In this document: piece after piece, positions 44,456-53,846 of the stretch | Numbering within the stretch: the first letter of the stretch is position 1 | How the letters are laid out: each line of letters starts with the position of its first letter | The notes under the pieces: model-generated | The model's database searches: none | Told to the model about the DNA's origin: nothing | Seen by the model: the letters and a program-made list of their open reading frames with translations, nothing else | NCBI RefSeq assembly: GCF_001403875.1 | Contig: NZ_LN884299.1 | Location: 930,117-994,116 of the forward strand | Source: Paenibacillus ihumii | Lineage (GTDB): Bacteria > Bacillota > Bacilli > Paenibacillales > Paenibacillaceae | Direction: 5' to 3' | DNA length: 64,000 bases | Made by a program: the position numbers and the translations under genes

Positions 44456-46243
44456 ATGATAATGAAATTTTGGAGATTACGGCGGACTTCACTTGTAATT
44501 TTATGCTGTCTGACGGTCTTGATTGCAGGCTGCAGCAAGAAGCAATTGCTGAAAGCGGAAGAGGTGACGGGTGAGTCAAAGATGGACAGAGTCGCAACGG
44601 ATAAGGCGGCTTATAAGCCGGGGGAACAAGTAAACTTCACGCTTTATTTAAAGGAAAACGTCAGTGATGCAGAGGTCAGAGTCCAGTATCGCCATTTGGA
44701 GGAAGTGATTGAACAACAGGAGCTGAAAGCTGCTGGCGAAAAGCTGAATTGGACCTGGAATCCTCCGAAAGAGGACGGAAAAGGGTACATGGCCGAGATT
44801 TTTCTGATGAAGAAAGGAGAGGCGCAGGATCATCTTAATATCGCGGTCGATGTTTCTTCCGATTGGACTAAATTTCCGCGTTACGGGTATTTGGCGGATT
44901 TTCATGCTATGAGCCAGGATGAGATGGCATCGATCATTGAACGTCTGAATCGGTTCCACATCAATGGGGTGCAATTTTATGATTGGCAATATAAGCATCA
45001 AACGCCGATTAAGATGGATGCAGACCAGCCGGCAAAAAGCTGGGACGACATTGCCAACCGACCGGTCGCTTTTGATACGGTGAAAGGTTACATTGATCTG
45101 GTCCACGGGTACAACATGAAAGCAATGAATTACAATCTGATCTTTGGCGCGTATGAAGACGCGGAGCAGGACGGAGTCAAACGGGAGTGGGGGCTTTTTA
45201 AAGATCCCAGTGCGATGAATCAGGATAAACACCCGCTTCCGGAAAATTGGGCAAGTGATATTATGTTGTATGATCCGTCCAACACGGATTGGCAGAAATA
45301 TTTGATCGAAAAGGAAGCCGAGGTGTTTAAGCATCTGCCCTTTGACGGGTGGCATGTCGACCAGCTGGGAGATCGGGGAGGTCTCTGGAATGCGCAGGGA
45401 GAAAGTGTCAAACTGCCCGAAGGCTATGTCTCCTTTTTGAAAAGTGCAAAGGAGCGCCTGGATATCTACTACGTCATGAACGCGGTTGGTCAGTACGGTC
45501 AAGCCTTTATGGCCCCGAACGCACCACTGGATTTTCTATATACGGAAGTATGGGATGGACATCCGAAATATAAAAACCTCAAAGAAATCATCGATCAGAA
45601 CGCCAAGTACAGCAAAAATCAGTTGAATACGGTACTGGCTGCCTATATGAATTATGATTTGGCCAATACTCCGGGTGAGTTCAACACACCGGGGGTGTTA
45701 CTGACGGATGCGGTCATCTTTGCTTCAGGCGGATCACATCTCGAGCTTGGGGAGAACATGTTGGCCAAGGAATATTTTCCAAATAAAAATTTGAAAATTC
45801 CCGCTGAGCTTGAGGAACAACTAATTCATTACTATGACTTCCTGGTAGCTTACCAGAATATTTTGCGAGATGGAATGGAAGAGTCTGAGGTTACGGTAGA
45901 AGGAACGGACGAGGTACAAATTTCTGCTTCTGCGGATCAAGGAAAGGTCTGGTCTTTTGCTAAGCACAAGGATGGGGAGGATATTGTTCACTTTATTAAC
46001 TTCACCGATGCAGTAACTATGGACTGGAACGATTCAGCAGGGGAACAGACTGAGCCTGCCGAACGTCAGAATGTGAAGGTCATAGTCCAAACCAGTGGGA
46101 CAGTGGACCGGATCATGTTCGCATCTCCTGATTATTATGGAGGTTCGCCTGTAGAACTCTCGTTTGAACAAAAGGACGGTCAAATTTCTATAGAGCTACC
46201 TAAGCTGAAATATTGGGATTTAATCAAAATATCTTATAAATAA
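44456..46243 (+). CDS. Lipoprotein GH66 dextranase
   Basis: 595-aa GH66 enzyme anchored to the membrane by lipobox IAGC (LIAGCSKKQ). An N-terminal Ig-like module (ATDKAAYKPGEQVNFTLYL) is followed by the barrel, with D302 (FDGWHVDQLG) and E364 (LYTEVWDGH) aligned to D309 and E371 of the secreted enzyme at 37350, the same 62-residue spacing. It lacks the CBM modules. The motif reads HVDQ in place of HGDT. As the last gene of the transporter operon, it likely trims long isomaltooligosaccharides at the cell surface before import. RBS is AGGAGAACTAGCG. Confidence 0.92.
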   Translation: MIMKFWRLRRTSLVILCCLTVLIAGCSKKQLLKAEEVTGESKMDRVATDKAAYKPGEQVNFTLYLKENVSDAEVRVQYRHLEEVIEQQELKAAGEKLNWTWNPPKEDGKGYMAEIFLMKKGEAQDHLNIAVDVSSDWTKFPRYGYLADFHAMSQDEMASIIERLNRFHINGVQFYDWQYKHQTPIKMDADQPAKSWDDIANRPVAFDTVKGYIDLVHGYNMKAMNYNLIFGAYEDAEQDGVKREWGLFKDPSAMNQDKHPLPENWASDIMLYDPSNTDWQKYLIEKEAEVFKHLPFDGWHVDQLGDRGGLWNAQGESVKLPEGYVSFLKSAKERLDIYYVMNAVGQYGQAFMAPNAPLDFLYTEVWDGHPKYKNLKEIIDQNAKYSKNQLNTVLAAYMNYDLANTPGEFNTPGVLLTDAVIFASGGSHLELGENMLAKEYFPNKNLKIPAELEEQLIHYYDFLVAYQNILRDGMEESEVTVEGTDEVQISASADQGKVWSFAKHKDGEDIVHFINFTDAVTMDWNDSAGEQTEPAERQNVKVIVQTSGTVDRIMFASPDYYGGSPVELSFEQKDGQISIELPKLKYWDLIKISYK

Positions 46244-46261
46244 AAATTCTTCTATACAGAT

Positions 46262-46305
46262 ACCAAAATGAGGCGGGATTCTGAGCTCACTCGTTTTGGT
46301 TTTCT
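46262..46305 (+). terminator. Terminator after the lipoprotein GH66 gene
   Basis: ACCAAAATGAG pairs with CTCGTTTTGGT-type sequence ending at 46300 (one G-U), followed by TTTCT. It closes the transporter operon. Confidence 0.75.
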
Positions 46306-46312
46306 GTAATAT

Positions 46313-46327
46313 TTGAAAACGTTTGCT
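46313..46327 (+). promoter_or_regulatory. cre candidate upstream of the chemoreceptor gene
   Basis: TTGAAAACGTTTGCT matches WTGNAANCGNWNNCW at all fixed positions. It lies between the operon terminator and the chemoreceptor start at 46370, placing that gene under likely CcpA control. Confidence 0.6.
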
Positions 46328-46369
46328 TTAGTTAGTTTTATCACTATAAGACTAGGATGTGAGCATCCA

Positions 46370-48409
46370 TTGAATTTTTTATCGTTCAACTATCGTAATA
46401 TTAACCTTCACTCAATTAAATGGAAGCTGTTAAGCCTGTTATTGGCATTGATTCTAATCCCATTAGTTGCTGTTGTCTTGGTCTTCTACTATCGTTCATC
46501 TGCTATTATCAAAAGTACGGTTACAGATGTATCTATAAAATCGGTGTCACAGGCTAATGAGAAACTGGATTTAATGCTGTCGCAATACGAAATGCTGACC
46601 ATGCAAGTGTTGCTCGATAAAGACGTGCAAAGTGCTTTAAATATGGAAACGGTAAAGACGGGAAAGACAGATCAAATTAATAAAACGAATAACAAACTTA
46701 AAGAGTTGAAAGGGCCTTATAAAGATTTAATAGGTATCTATATGATTGCGGATGATCTAGAAAGACAGAGAAAACTTCCGTTATTTTACAATATTTCCGA
46801 TGATGTTCGGGAAAGATTGATAGGTCAGGTTGGGACAGCAGGAGGCACCGTATATTTAGGTCTTGAGAATAGCATTGCTTCCGATGAGTTTCTCAACAAA
46901 CAGAAGGTATTTGCGTTTGGTCGTCCACTGAAGCGGCTGAGTGACAATAAGACGGTAGGTTTTCTCCTTCTAGAAGTGAAGGCAGATGCGATAAAGCAAA
47001 CGCTGGCAGACCTTCGTTTGGATGACGAGGGAAATTCATATATCGCCTCTGCGGATGGCAAAGTATTGGTTGCCGAAGAAGAATCCTTGTTAGGAACCAA
47101 GCTGTCATTCGGCTTGAAAGAAAATGAACAGGAGAATAGCTGGCAGGAGGTAATTAATGGGAATAAATTTATTGTTACTCGGGCGGCATCCGCTATAGCG
47201 GGTTGGCAGGTTGTGTCGGTATATCCGGTGGACAAGCTGCTAGAAGATATGCGCCAGATTCGGTCTGAGGTTATCTTCATCGCGCTTGTTTGTTCAGCAA
47301 TCATTATCGTACTTGCATATTTCAGTGCAAGACGCTTCACGCACCCGATTGAAAAGCTCCGCATGATGATGAGTCATGGCGAGGCAGGAGATTTGACAGT
47401 ACGGGCTGATTTAGCGGGAAAGGATGAGCTTGCTGCGTTAGGCGGAAGTTTTAATCAAATGATAGGAAAAATCCGTAAACAGTTTATTCAGACATTTGAA
47501 GCTGCAGATGAAGTTCTTGGTACCTCTACTCATCTGAGCGAATCCTCAGGGGAAATGTCCAAGTATGCGAAGGAAATTGCCAACGCTACCGAGAGTATCG
47601 CGAAAGGCGCTGAACAACAAGCTACGGCGCTTGAGAAAGGGAATGGTCTAGTTCTAGAGATGACCTCCAATGTGAAACAGATGACGGAGGATGTTCAAGA
47701 CCTGATTGAGGTTTCCAATCAAGCCCAAGAACGAAGTGTGCAAGGTACCCAACATATGACACTGATGATTGGCAAAAATCGGGACACAGCTCAAATTATG
47801 AAGGAAATCTCCAGTCATGTGAGCAAACTCTTTGATAGACTTGGGGAAATCGACAGCATTCTTGAACTTATCCGCAACATATCTAAGCAAACAAATATTT
47901 TGTCACTGAATGCCACAATTGAAGCCAATCGTGCGGGGAACGCGGGCAAGGGCTTTATGGTGATTGCATCGGAGGTACGTGCTCTGGCCATGCAGTCGGG
48001 GGATTCGGTTACCCGAATCGTACAAACGCTGGATAATATTCGCAAGGATATGGATGCAACTAAAGTTGCTTTGCTTAAATCCGGTCCGATCATGGAAGAA
48101 CAGATTCATTCTGTAGAACAGGCTAACTTGATCTTTAATCAGGTGCAGGAAGGAATGGATGAGGCGAATAAGAGATTATCTACGTTTACTATGACTATGG
48201 AGCGAATGGACCAATCGCAGCAACAAATTATGGAGTTTATTTCAGATGCTGCTGCCGTTGCTGAGCAATCTATGGCGATGTCTCAGCAGGTGGCTTCATC
48301 TGCCGCGGATCAACAGCAGTTAACCGAACAGTTTGTCCGTTGGTCGGTTCAACTTGAGCAAGTATCAGAGCGACTTAGAGTTTCATTAAATCATTTTAAA
48401 ACTTCATAA
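46370..48409 (+). CDS. Methyl-accepting chemotaxis protein
   Basis: 679-aa receptor if started at TTG 46370, preceded by AGGATGTGA (8 of 9 matches to AGGAGGTGA) about 7 bases away. An upstream TTG at 46313 lies in the cre site and is unlikely. Transmembrane helices near residues 17-37 ([22 protein letters not shown]) and 300-320 ([18 protein letters not shown]) flank an extracellular Cache-like region. HAMP follows ([14 protein letters not shown]), then the signalling hairpin with [33 protein letters not shown]. It sits between dextran uptake genes and a sensor kinase, so chemotaxis to an alpha-glucan product is plausible but inferred. Confidence 0.92.
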   Translation: MNFLSFNYRNINLHSIKWKLLSLLLALILIPLVAVVLVFYYRSSAIIKSTVTDVSIKSVSQANEKLDLMLSQYEMLTMQVLLDKDVQSALNMETVKTGKTDQINKTNNKLKELKGPYKDLIGIYMIADDLERQRKLPLFYNISDDVRERLIGQVGTAGGTVYLGLENSIASDEFLNKQKVFAFGRPLKRLSDNKTVGFLLLEVKADAIKQTLADLRLDDEGNSYIASADGKVLVAEEESLLGTKLSFGLKENEQENSWQEVINGNKFIVTRAASAIAGWQVVSVYPVDKLLEDMRQIRSEVIFIALVCSAIIIVLAYFSARRFTHPIEKLRMMMSHGEAGDLTVRADLAGKDELAALGGSFNQMIGKIRKQFIQTFEAADEVLGTSTHLSESSGEMSKYAKEIANATESIAKGAEQQATALEKGNGLVLEMTSNVKQMTEDVQDLIEVSNQAQERSVQGTQHMTLMIGKNRDTAQIMKEISSHVSKLFDRLGEIDSILELIRNISKQTNILSLNATIEANRAGNAGKGFMVIASEVRALAMQSGDSVTRIVQTLDNIRKDMDATKVALLKSGPIMEEQIHSVEQANLIFNQVQEGMDEANKRLSTFTMTMERMDQSQQQIMEFISDAAAVAEQSMAMSQQVASSAADQQQLTEQFVRWSVQLEQVSERLRVSLNHFKTS

Positions 48410-48557
48410 ATATCACTTCGGATGGCGGTATGGTTAGGAAACTAAGTTTTTTATGGCAGGGGAGATGCCTAATAGACCTTTGCACCGAATGATATAATAA
48501 TGTAGCACTTGTAACATGGATTAAAATTATGAAACGAATTAGGGAGATGAACAACAA

Positions 48558-50339
48558 ATGCCACTTTTTGATCGAATTAAGAATCGGTTCGCTACCAAAA
48601 TGATATTGGCGTTTTTGTTCATCATCCTTATTCCGACTACGTTGTCGGGGCTTTCCTTCTATTTGGAATCTTCCGCCTTGGTGAAGAAAAATGTCCGGGC
48701 TTCGGCCCTGCAGCTGACTAAACAAACGGCTGATTCCTTATCATCGATTTTCAATGCGGGTAGTGACACATCGGATTTGATATATAGTGACTTAATTATC
48801 CAACAATCCGTCAACCACTATAAAAGCAGCCCTCTGAGTATTCAAGTGGAGTTGAGTCAGGACATGGCAGCCCGATTAAACCATGTCGTGTTTTCGAGTT
48901 CCTTCGTAAGGAGCATAAATATCGTTAAAGACGGCAGTCTTGGTTGGGGAAGCGGTACATTCTCGTCCGTAAAGCTAAAACGTATGGACTTTAATAACTT
49001 GGCTTGGGTGAAGGATTCCAGAGAGAAGGACGGAGAATTAGTATGGAACGGTTTGCGTAGGGATCCATTTAGCGGCGGGGGGGAAAACACCGACCTGGTA
49101 CTTCCGATTAGCAGAGCCATGAAGGATTTTCAATCCTTGAATCAAATTGGAATTTTACTCGTTAATTTAAACGGGAAGACGATCGTGGATACGATTAGCC
49201 AAGTAAAGTTGGGCGAGACAGGAAGCTATATGGTCGTAAACCGGCAGGGGGTAATCATGATTGATCCCGATTTGTCCAAAGTCGGACAAGTTGTTCCAAC
49301 CCGCGAGCTTTATGATCAAATTGTGATGAATGACGCCTCGGAATTTGAGATAACGATAAAGGATACTCAGTATTACGGAGTTAAGCAGTTGCTGAGTAAC
49401 GGATGGATTTTAGTAGGTACGGTTCCGGCCTCCGAAATTATCGGAGCACTCGACAAACTGCATAGCCGCATCTTATTGACTTCCGCGGGTTTTGCCATGA
49501 TTGCCGTCATCATTGGATTGATCATCGCTAAATTGGTAACCAATCCGATCAAACAATTGACCATCGGAATGAGAAAAGTTCAGCAAGGGGATTTGAAGGT
49601 CCGTACACAAGTAAAATCCTCCGATGAATTTGGACTTATGAGCAGGAACTTTAACAAAATGCTTAATGAAATTGAGCAGTTGATGACGAGGGTGAGCGAG
49701 GAAGAACGTCAAAAAATGGAGGCTGAGATCAAGGCTATCACTTACCGGATTCATCCTCACTTTCTTTACAATACGTTAAGCACACTGCGTTGGCTGATAC
49801 GATCCGGTGAAAAAGACCGGGCTGATCAGGGACTGGCGGCTTTAACCCGGCTCTTGCAAGCCAATATGGGTAAAAACGGACAGCTTATAACCCTTGCCGA
49901 AGAACTGGAGATCATTGAGAAGTACTTAGCCATTCTGGAGATGCGTTACGATCATAAATATGAATTGGTTTTAGACATAGAGCTAGGAATCAAACAATTT
50001 AAAATTCCGCGCATGCTGCTGCAGCCCCTTGTAGAAAATGCGGTTTTCCATGGATTTGTTCCTTTAAATCGAGGGGGAACTATAAAGATTGCCTCAGTCA
50101 AAGAACCGGGGGAAATACGAATAATTGTCGAAGATGATGGAGCGGGTATGACTCCGAAACAATTAAGGGAATTGACAACGGCAAGCGGTCAAAAAAAGAC
50201 AGGAATCGGACTGAAGCATATTTCAGACTCTTTGCGTTTGTATTATGATGATGGCTCAACAATGACCGTAGACAGCGAGGTGGGGAAGGGAACGCAAATT
50301 TTGATCGCGATTCGTTTCCCGAAGGAGGTAGGAAAATGA
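48558..50339 (+). CDS. YesM-type sensor histidine kinase (dextran locus)
   Basis: 593-aa membrane kinase. Helices near residues 17-37 (MILAFLFIILIPTTLSGLSFY) and 310-330 (ILLTSAGFAMIAVIIGLIIA) frame an extracellular sensor domain; HAMP then leads to YRIHPHFLYNTLSTLRWL with phosphoacceptor H401. The usual QINPHFLYN reads RIHPHFLYN here, a mild variation. The N-box is QPLVENAVFHGF and the G-box GIGLKHISDSLRL. ATG 48558 has AGGGAGATGA upstream. It overlaps the regulator by 4 bases (ATGA). A binding protein follows in the same operon and may act as its ligand-sensing partner. Confidence 0.93.
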   Translation: MPLFDRIKNRFATKMILAFLFIILIPTTLSGLSFYLESSALVKKNVRASALQLTKQTADSLSSIFNAGSDTSDLIYSDLIIQQSVNHYKSSPLSIQVELSQDMAARLNHVVFSSSFVRSINIVKDGSLGWGSGTFSSVKLKRMDFNNLAWVKDSREKDGELVWNGLRRDPFSGGGENTDLVLPISRAMKDFQSLNQIGILLVNLNGKTIVDTISQVKLGETGSYMVVNRQGVIMIDPDLSKVGQVVPTRELYDQIVMNDASEFEITIKDTQYYGVKQLLSNGWILVGTVPASEIIGALDKLHSRILLTSAGFAMIAVIIGLIIAKLVTNPIKQLTIGMRKVQQGDLKVRTQVKSSDEFGLMSRNFNKMLNEIEQLMTRVSEEERQKMEAEIKAITYRIHPHFLYNTLSTLRWLIRSGEKDRADQGLAALTRLLQANMGKNGQLITLAEELEIIEKYLAILEMRYDHKYELVLDIELGIKQFKIPRMLLQPLVENAVFHGFVPLNRGGTIKIASVKEPGEIRIIVEDDGAGMTPKQLRELTTASGQKKTGIGLKHISDSLRLYYDDGSTMTVDSEVGKGTQILIAIRFPKEVGK

Positions 50340-51886
50340 CAGATCGTGTGCTGATCGTTGATGATGAACCCATAATCCGAAAAGGACTGAAAGGCTTTAT
50401 CGATTGGGAATTGCATGGGCTTCAGTTGGCTGGGGACTGTGCAAACGGGGTGGAAGCCCTGGAGGTGATTCGTACACAACCAATAGATATTTTGATTACG
50501 GATATTAAAATGCCTCTTATGGATGGTCTTCAGCTTACACAGAAGGCGCTTCAGATAAATCCGGATATGAAAGTCGTATTGATCAGCAGTTATAATGAGT
50601 TTGATTATGTCAGAGAAGGCATGAAATATGGTGCGGTGGACTATTTACTTAAACCATCGCTGGAAGCGGACGAATTGATCATGGTGCTGAGCCGTTGTAA
50701 AGAGATGCTTCATAAGCAGAGGCAACAAATCGTAGAACGGCAAAAATTCTCAGAACAAGTGCATACATTGGAAAGGAAAAAGTTGGAGCAAGAAATTATT
50801 CGACGGCTCGTTTCAGAGCAGGCTAATATGAAATTTATTGATATTTTTGGAGAACAAACGGGTGCTTTTGTATGTGCCTTCGGTGTATTGGACGGGCTTG
50901 AAGTATGGCAAGAACTGTACGGAAGGCTTCATATCAGTATCATTTATGAAGAAATACAGGCTTGTTTTTATAGCCAATTTCCAAAGGGGAGCGCTCCCAT
51001 TCTTGCAGGTGAGGGAATATTTATGATCTTTCCGCAAGAGGGAGATACAGAACGTATCCTTGAACAACTTAAATCTCGCATTGAGAGTGACCTTCGCGTC
51101 CGGATCACGTTGGGATATTGCGTGGAACAAGCACATGAATGGCTGGAAAGAGGGCTCAAAAAAAGCAGGGAAGCCAGCGGACGACGATTCTATGAAGGGG
51201 CCGGAAAATCGTTCGAATGGCAGGATTCGAACCCGTATGATTTTGAATCCTCTCCGGAATCCATTCAACTGCACCGTATTTTGGATATGATCCGTGAAGT
51301 AAGGGATACGGCCACCGTATTGGAGCGCTTCGTTTCCCGCTGGAAAAAGAGCAAGATTTCACCCGACCGAGTGAAGAATGAAGCCTACGAGTTGTTGTCT
51401 GCTCTAGCTTATTCCTTCGGAGATGCAAAACTGCTAGCGGATTCTCGTGACCGCATTTTACATTCTGAAACCTTGGACGGATTAATCGAGATGATCAACG
51501 GACTGGTCGACGAAATGAAGCATCCGAGTCTTCTTGTTTCCACAGATCGGGGACAAGGCGGGCAATTAATTAATAATGCTATTGATTATATTAAAACCCG
51601 TTTTACAGAGGAATTGACACTGCAGGAAGTCGCCGACTATATCCATGTCAGCAAAAGTTATTTTTCAAATTTATTCAAGAAGCACACGGGACATAATTTT
51701 ATTGATTATGTCATTGACCTTCGGCTGCATGAAGCGAAGCGACTGCTTTTGATGAAGGAGTACAAAATCTACGAAGTAGCTGAAAAATCGGGGTTCAATG
51801 ACGTGAAGTATTTTAGCAGACTGTTTAAAAAGATGACGCAAATGACGCCTGTGGAATACAGGGATAAGCATGATCGGAAGGTATAA
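50336..51886 (+). CDS. YesN-type response regulator (dextran locus)
   Basis: 516-aa regulator. Receiver residues 1-120 with DDE at 9-11 and phosphoacceptor D56 (LITDIKMPLMDG); the C-terminal AraC domain carries IHVSKSYFSNLFKKHTGHNFIDYV and KSGFNDVKYFSRLFKKMTQMTPVEYR. The ATG overlaps the kinase stop by 4 bases. Probable target: the transporter operon at 41217. RBS is AAGGAGGTAGG inside the kinase gene. Confidence 0.94.
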   Translation: MTDRVLIVDDEPIIRKGLKGFIDWELHGLQLAGDCANGVEALEVIRTQPIDILITDIKMPLMDGLQLTQKALQINPDMKVVLISSYNEFDYVREGMKYGAVDYLLKPSLEADELIMVLSRCKEMLHKQRQQIVERQKFSEQVHTLERKKLEQEIIRRLVSEQANMKFIDIFGEQTGAFVCAFGVLDGLEVWQELYGRLHISIIYEEIQACFYSQFPKGSAPILAGEGIFMIFPQEGDTERILEQLKSRIESDLRVRITLGYCVEQAHEWLERGLKKSREASGRRFYEGAGKSFEWQDSNPYDFESSPESIQLHRILDMIREVRDTATVLERFVSRWKKSKISPDRVKNEAYELLSALAYSFGDAKLLADSRDRILHSETLDGLIEMINGLVDEMKHPSLLVSTDRGQGGQLINNAIDYIKTRFTEELTLQEVADYIHVSKSYFSNLFKKHTGHNFIDYVIDLRLHEAKRLLLMKEYKIYEVAEKSGFNDVKYFSRLFKKMTQMTPVEYRDKHDRKV

Positions 51887-51901
51887 AAAGGGGGTATGGG
51901 G

Positions 51902-53155
51902 ATGAAGAGGTTGATTTGCTTTTTTATTATCATTGTTTTGTTGACCGCTTGCAACCAGAATTCAATCATCACCGATCCGGAAGCTGTCGAAAAGCTAAGC
52001 AATCCTCAGATCAGAACCATTGAGTTCTGGCACACTTACAGTGATGAAGAAACCCATCTCCTAGAACAAGAGCTTATTCCTGCCTTTGAGAAACAATATC
52101 CGGGGATAAGGGTACATCCGGTAAGACATGCAAATAATATCGAGCTCAAATACACTCTAATCGCCAAGGCGTCCGCCAACCGCTCTCCTGATGTGGTGCG
52201 TATGGATGTCGCGTGGGTTCCGGAGTTTTCCCAAAGCGGTTTACTTACTCCATTGAACGGTTTCCATGATTTTGAGGCCGTAGTAAGCCTGCTTCAATCG
52301 AGTGCAGGTTTGGCGGGGTATTATGAGGGTGCCAACTATTCGCTCCCAGTTAATATTAATACTAAAGTCGCAATTTATAACCGTTATCTTTTGAGACAAG
52401 CGGGTTTATCTTCTCCACCGGAAAGGTTCGAAGAAGTTATTACGCTGGCAAGGAAAGGGCGGTACCGGATCGGCCTTGGCGGCTTGGATACATGGAAGAC
52501 ACTCCCTTATATTTATGCAATGGGCGGCAAAATGACTGATGACCAATATACGCAGGCTACAGGGTACCTTAACAGTAAAGCAACGGTTCATGCGGTTGAA
52601 GAATTAGTTTCTTTGTATCAAGAGCAACTAATCGATAGAACCGTGGTCAATGGCGGCGGTGACAACTGGGAAGGGGTCAAGTCGGGAAACATACTCGTCA
52701 CTGATGAAGGTCCTTGGTTTTATAGCGTTTTTCAGGGAGATGAATTGAGTAGAGCCTTAAATTCAACGATCGCGGTTCCCTTTCCACATGAATTCGGTCC
52801 TTCCTCAATCGTCGGTGGTGAAGACTTAGTCATTCCTAAGGGAGCTAAACAACCTGAAGAGGCTTGGGGGGTTATGAAATTTATGACGAGTAAGCAATCT
52901 CAGGAAATCATGGCGCAAACCGGGTTAATTCCGACAAACCGAGAGGCGAAAGTAAAAAACGCAGCACTGGAATCCATTATTCGTCCTTACGAAGAGGCTT
53001 TGAACAACAGCTTTTTAAGACCGCCCGTTAAAGCCTGGAGCCAAATTGATGAAATATACACTTCTTTTATGACCCGCATTTTTCAGGGAGAATTATCGGT
53101 AGAAGAAGGACTGACTAAAGCTGCGTTTGAAATAGATATGGTTCTGGGGAAGTGA
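51902..53155 (+). CDS. Orphan sugar-binding lipoprotein downstream of kinase and regulator
   Basis: 417-aa family 1 binding protein with lipobox LTAC, lipidated C17. It is a paralogue of the binding protein at 41217 (shared [56 protein letters not shown]). No permease follows, so it is either an extra ligand supplier for the 41217 permeases or the periplasm-type sensor subunit of the preceding kinase, as in known binding protein/LytS-type three-component systems. ATG 51902 is favoured because GGGGGT is 7 bases upstream; ATG 51896 is too close. It ends just before the sigK fragment at 53.2 kb. Confidence 0.88.
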   Translation: MKRLICFFIIIVLLTACNQNSIITDPEAVEKLSNPQIRTIEFWHTYSDEETHLLEQELIPAFEKQYPGIRVHPVRHANNIELKYTLIAKASANRSPDVVRMDVAWVPEFSQSGLLTPLNGFHDFEAVVSLLQSSAGLAGYYEGANYSLPVNINTKVAIYNRYLLRQAGLSSPPERFEEVITLARKGRYRIGLGGLDTWKTLPYIYAMGGKMTDDQYTQATGYLNSKATVHAVEELVSLYQEQLIDRTVVNGGGDNWEGVKSGNILVTDEGPWFYSVFQGDELSRALNSTIAVPFPHEFGPSSIVGGEDLVIPKGAKQPEEAWGVMKFMTSKQSQEIMAQTGLIPTNREAKVKNAALESIIRPYEEALNNSFLRPPVKAWSQIDEIYTSFMTRIFQGELSVEEGLTKAAFEIDMVLGK

Positions 53156-53223
53156 TTTATGTTTTGCAGAAGCGAATGAGGGAAGGGAATATATATTTAG
53201 ATATTCTAACCACTTATCAACTT

Positions 53224-53457
53224 ACATCGTTTCGTGTCCATAACCTCAAGAAATTCGATAACACCGGCGAAGACCTGGAGGATCTGATTTCGATCGGAAC
53301 GATCGGCTTGATCAAGGCAATTGAGAGATTCCGGCCGAACAAAGGGACGAAGCTGGCGACGTTTGCGGCCCGCTGCATTGAGAACGAGATACTGATGCAT
53401 CTCCGGTCGTTGAAGAAGACGCGTAAAGATGTGTCGCTGCACGATCCGATTGGAGCG
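53224..53457 (+). repeat. Direct repeat copy 1 (sigK-derived), matching 63318-63551
   Basis: 234 bases nearly identical to 63318-63551, including a 24-bp lead-in not found next to intact sigK (starts ACATCGTTTCGTGTCCA). The two copies differ at only a few positions, mostly near the lead-in. They bracket the fructan locus of about 10 kb in direct orientation. Confidence 0.9.
53248..53457 (+). pseudogene. sigK internal fragment (truncated both ends)
   Basis: Encodes [17 protein letters not shown]...SLHDPIG, aligning to residues 66-134 of intact SigK at 24886. It lacks the pro-sequence and the first 65 codons, and it ends at the DPIG codons where IS66-like sequence begins. Compared with intact sigK nearly all base changes are synonymous, except one S-to-R change (AGA for AGC). 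It cannot make a sigma factor. A 110-codon frame over 53152-53484 is a by-product. Confidence 0.92.
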
Positions 53458-53465
53458 GGATACAC

Positions 53466-53768
53466 TCAGATAATCCTATGGTAAACAACAAGGAACCTTC
53501 CTTCGACCCGTGCGATACAGCCAAAGATACGACTGGGATTCCGCTGAAATACCCGGCTCGTATGCAGTGTTGTTTCGTCGGTATGTAGAATGTCTTGCTT
53601 CGATAGATGCGTCTTCATCCGCTGGGTCAGTAGCGAAAGCCAGTGCTCCGCACCATAAATCATCTAATGCCAGGTGTTTGGAGTGATAGCGTCAGCCCCA
53701 TGCGTGCGAATTGCTGCTCCTGCCGGTACAGTGGCTGACTATCTGCATACTTCTGGCTCATCACCATC
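53466..53768 (-). mobile_element. IS66-family transposase remnant (tnpC fragment)
   Basis: The minus strand reads [21 protein letters not shown], then after a frameshift and stop near 53665 continues IYGAEHWLSLLTQRMKTHL and DILHTDETTLHTSRVF, matching the catalytic segment of IS66 TnpC (the DE of HADETT is kept as HTDETT). Both ends of the gene and the partner IS66 genes are missing, so it is inactive. It is joined to the broken end of the sigK fragment. Confidence 0.82.
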
Positions 53769-53846
53769 CCCCAAAAAAGAACCCTTAATTCGTGAAACTA
53801 AGACCATCCTCCTGTTAGGCTCTCCAGGTGGATATAGTGAATAATT

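Noticed and set aside
46313-46369. Upstream TTG start for the chemoreceptor
   Set aside because: It has no ribosome binding site and overlaps the cre; TTG 46370 has AGGATGTGA at proper spacing.
53152-53484. 110-codon protein with sigma-factor similarity
   Set aside because: It is an accidental frame through the sigK fragment that runs into IS66 sequence; it lacks region 4.
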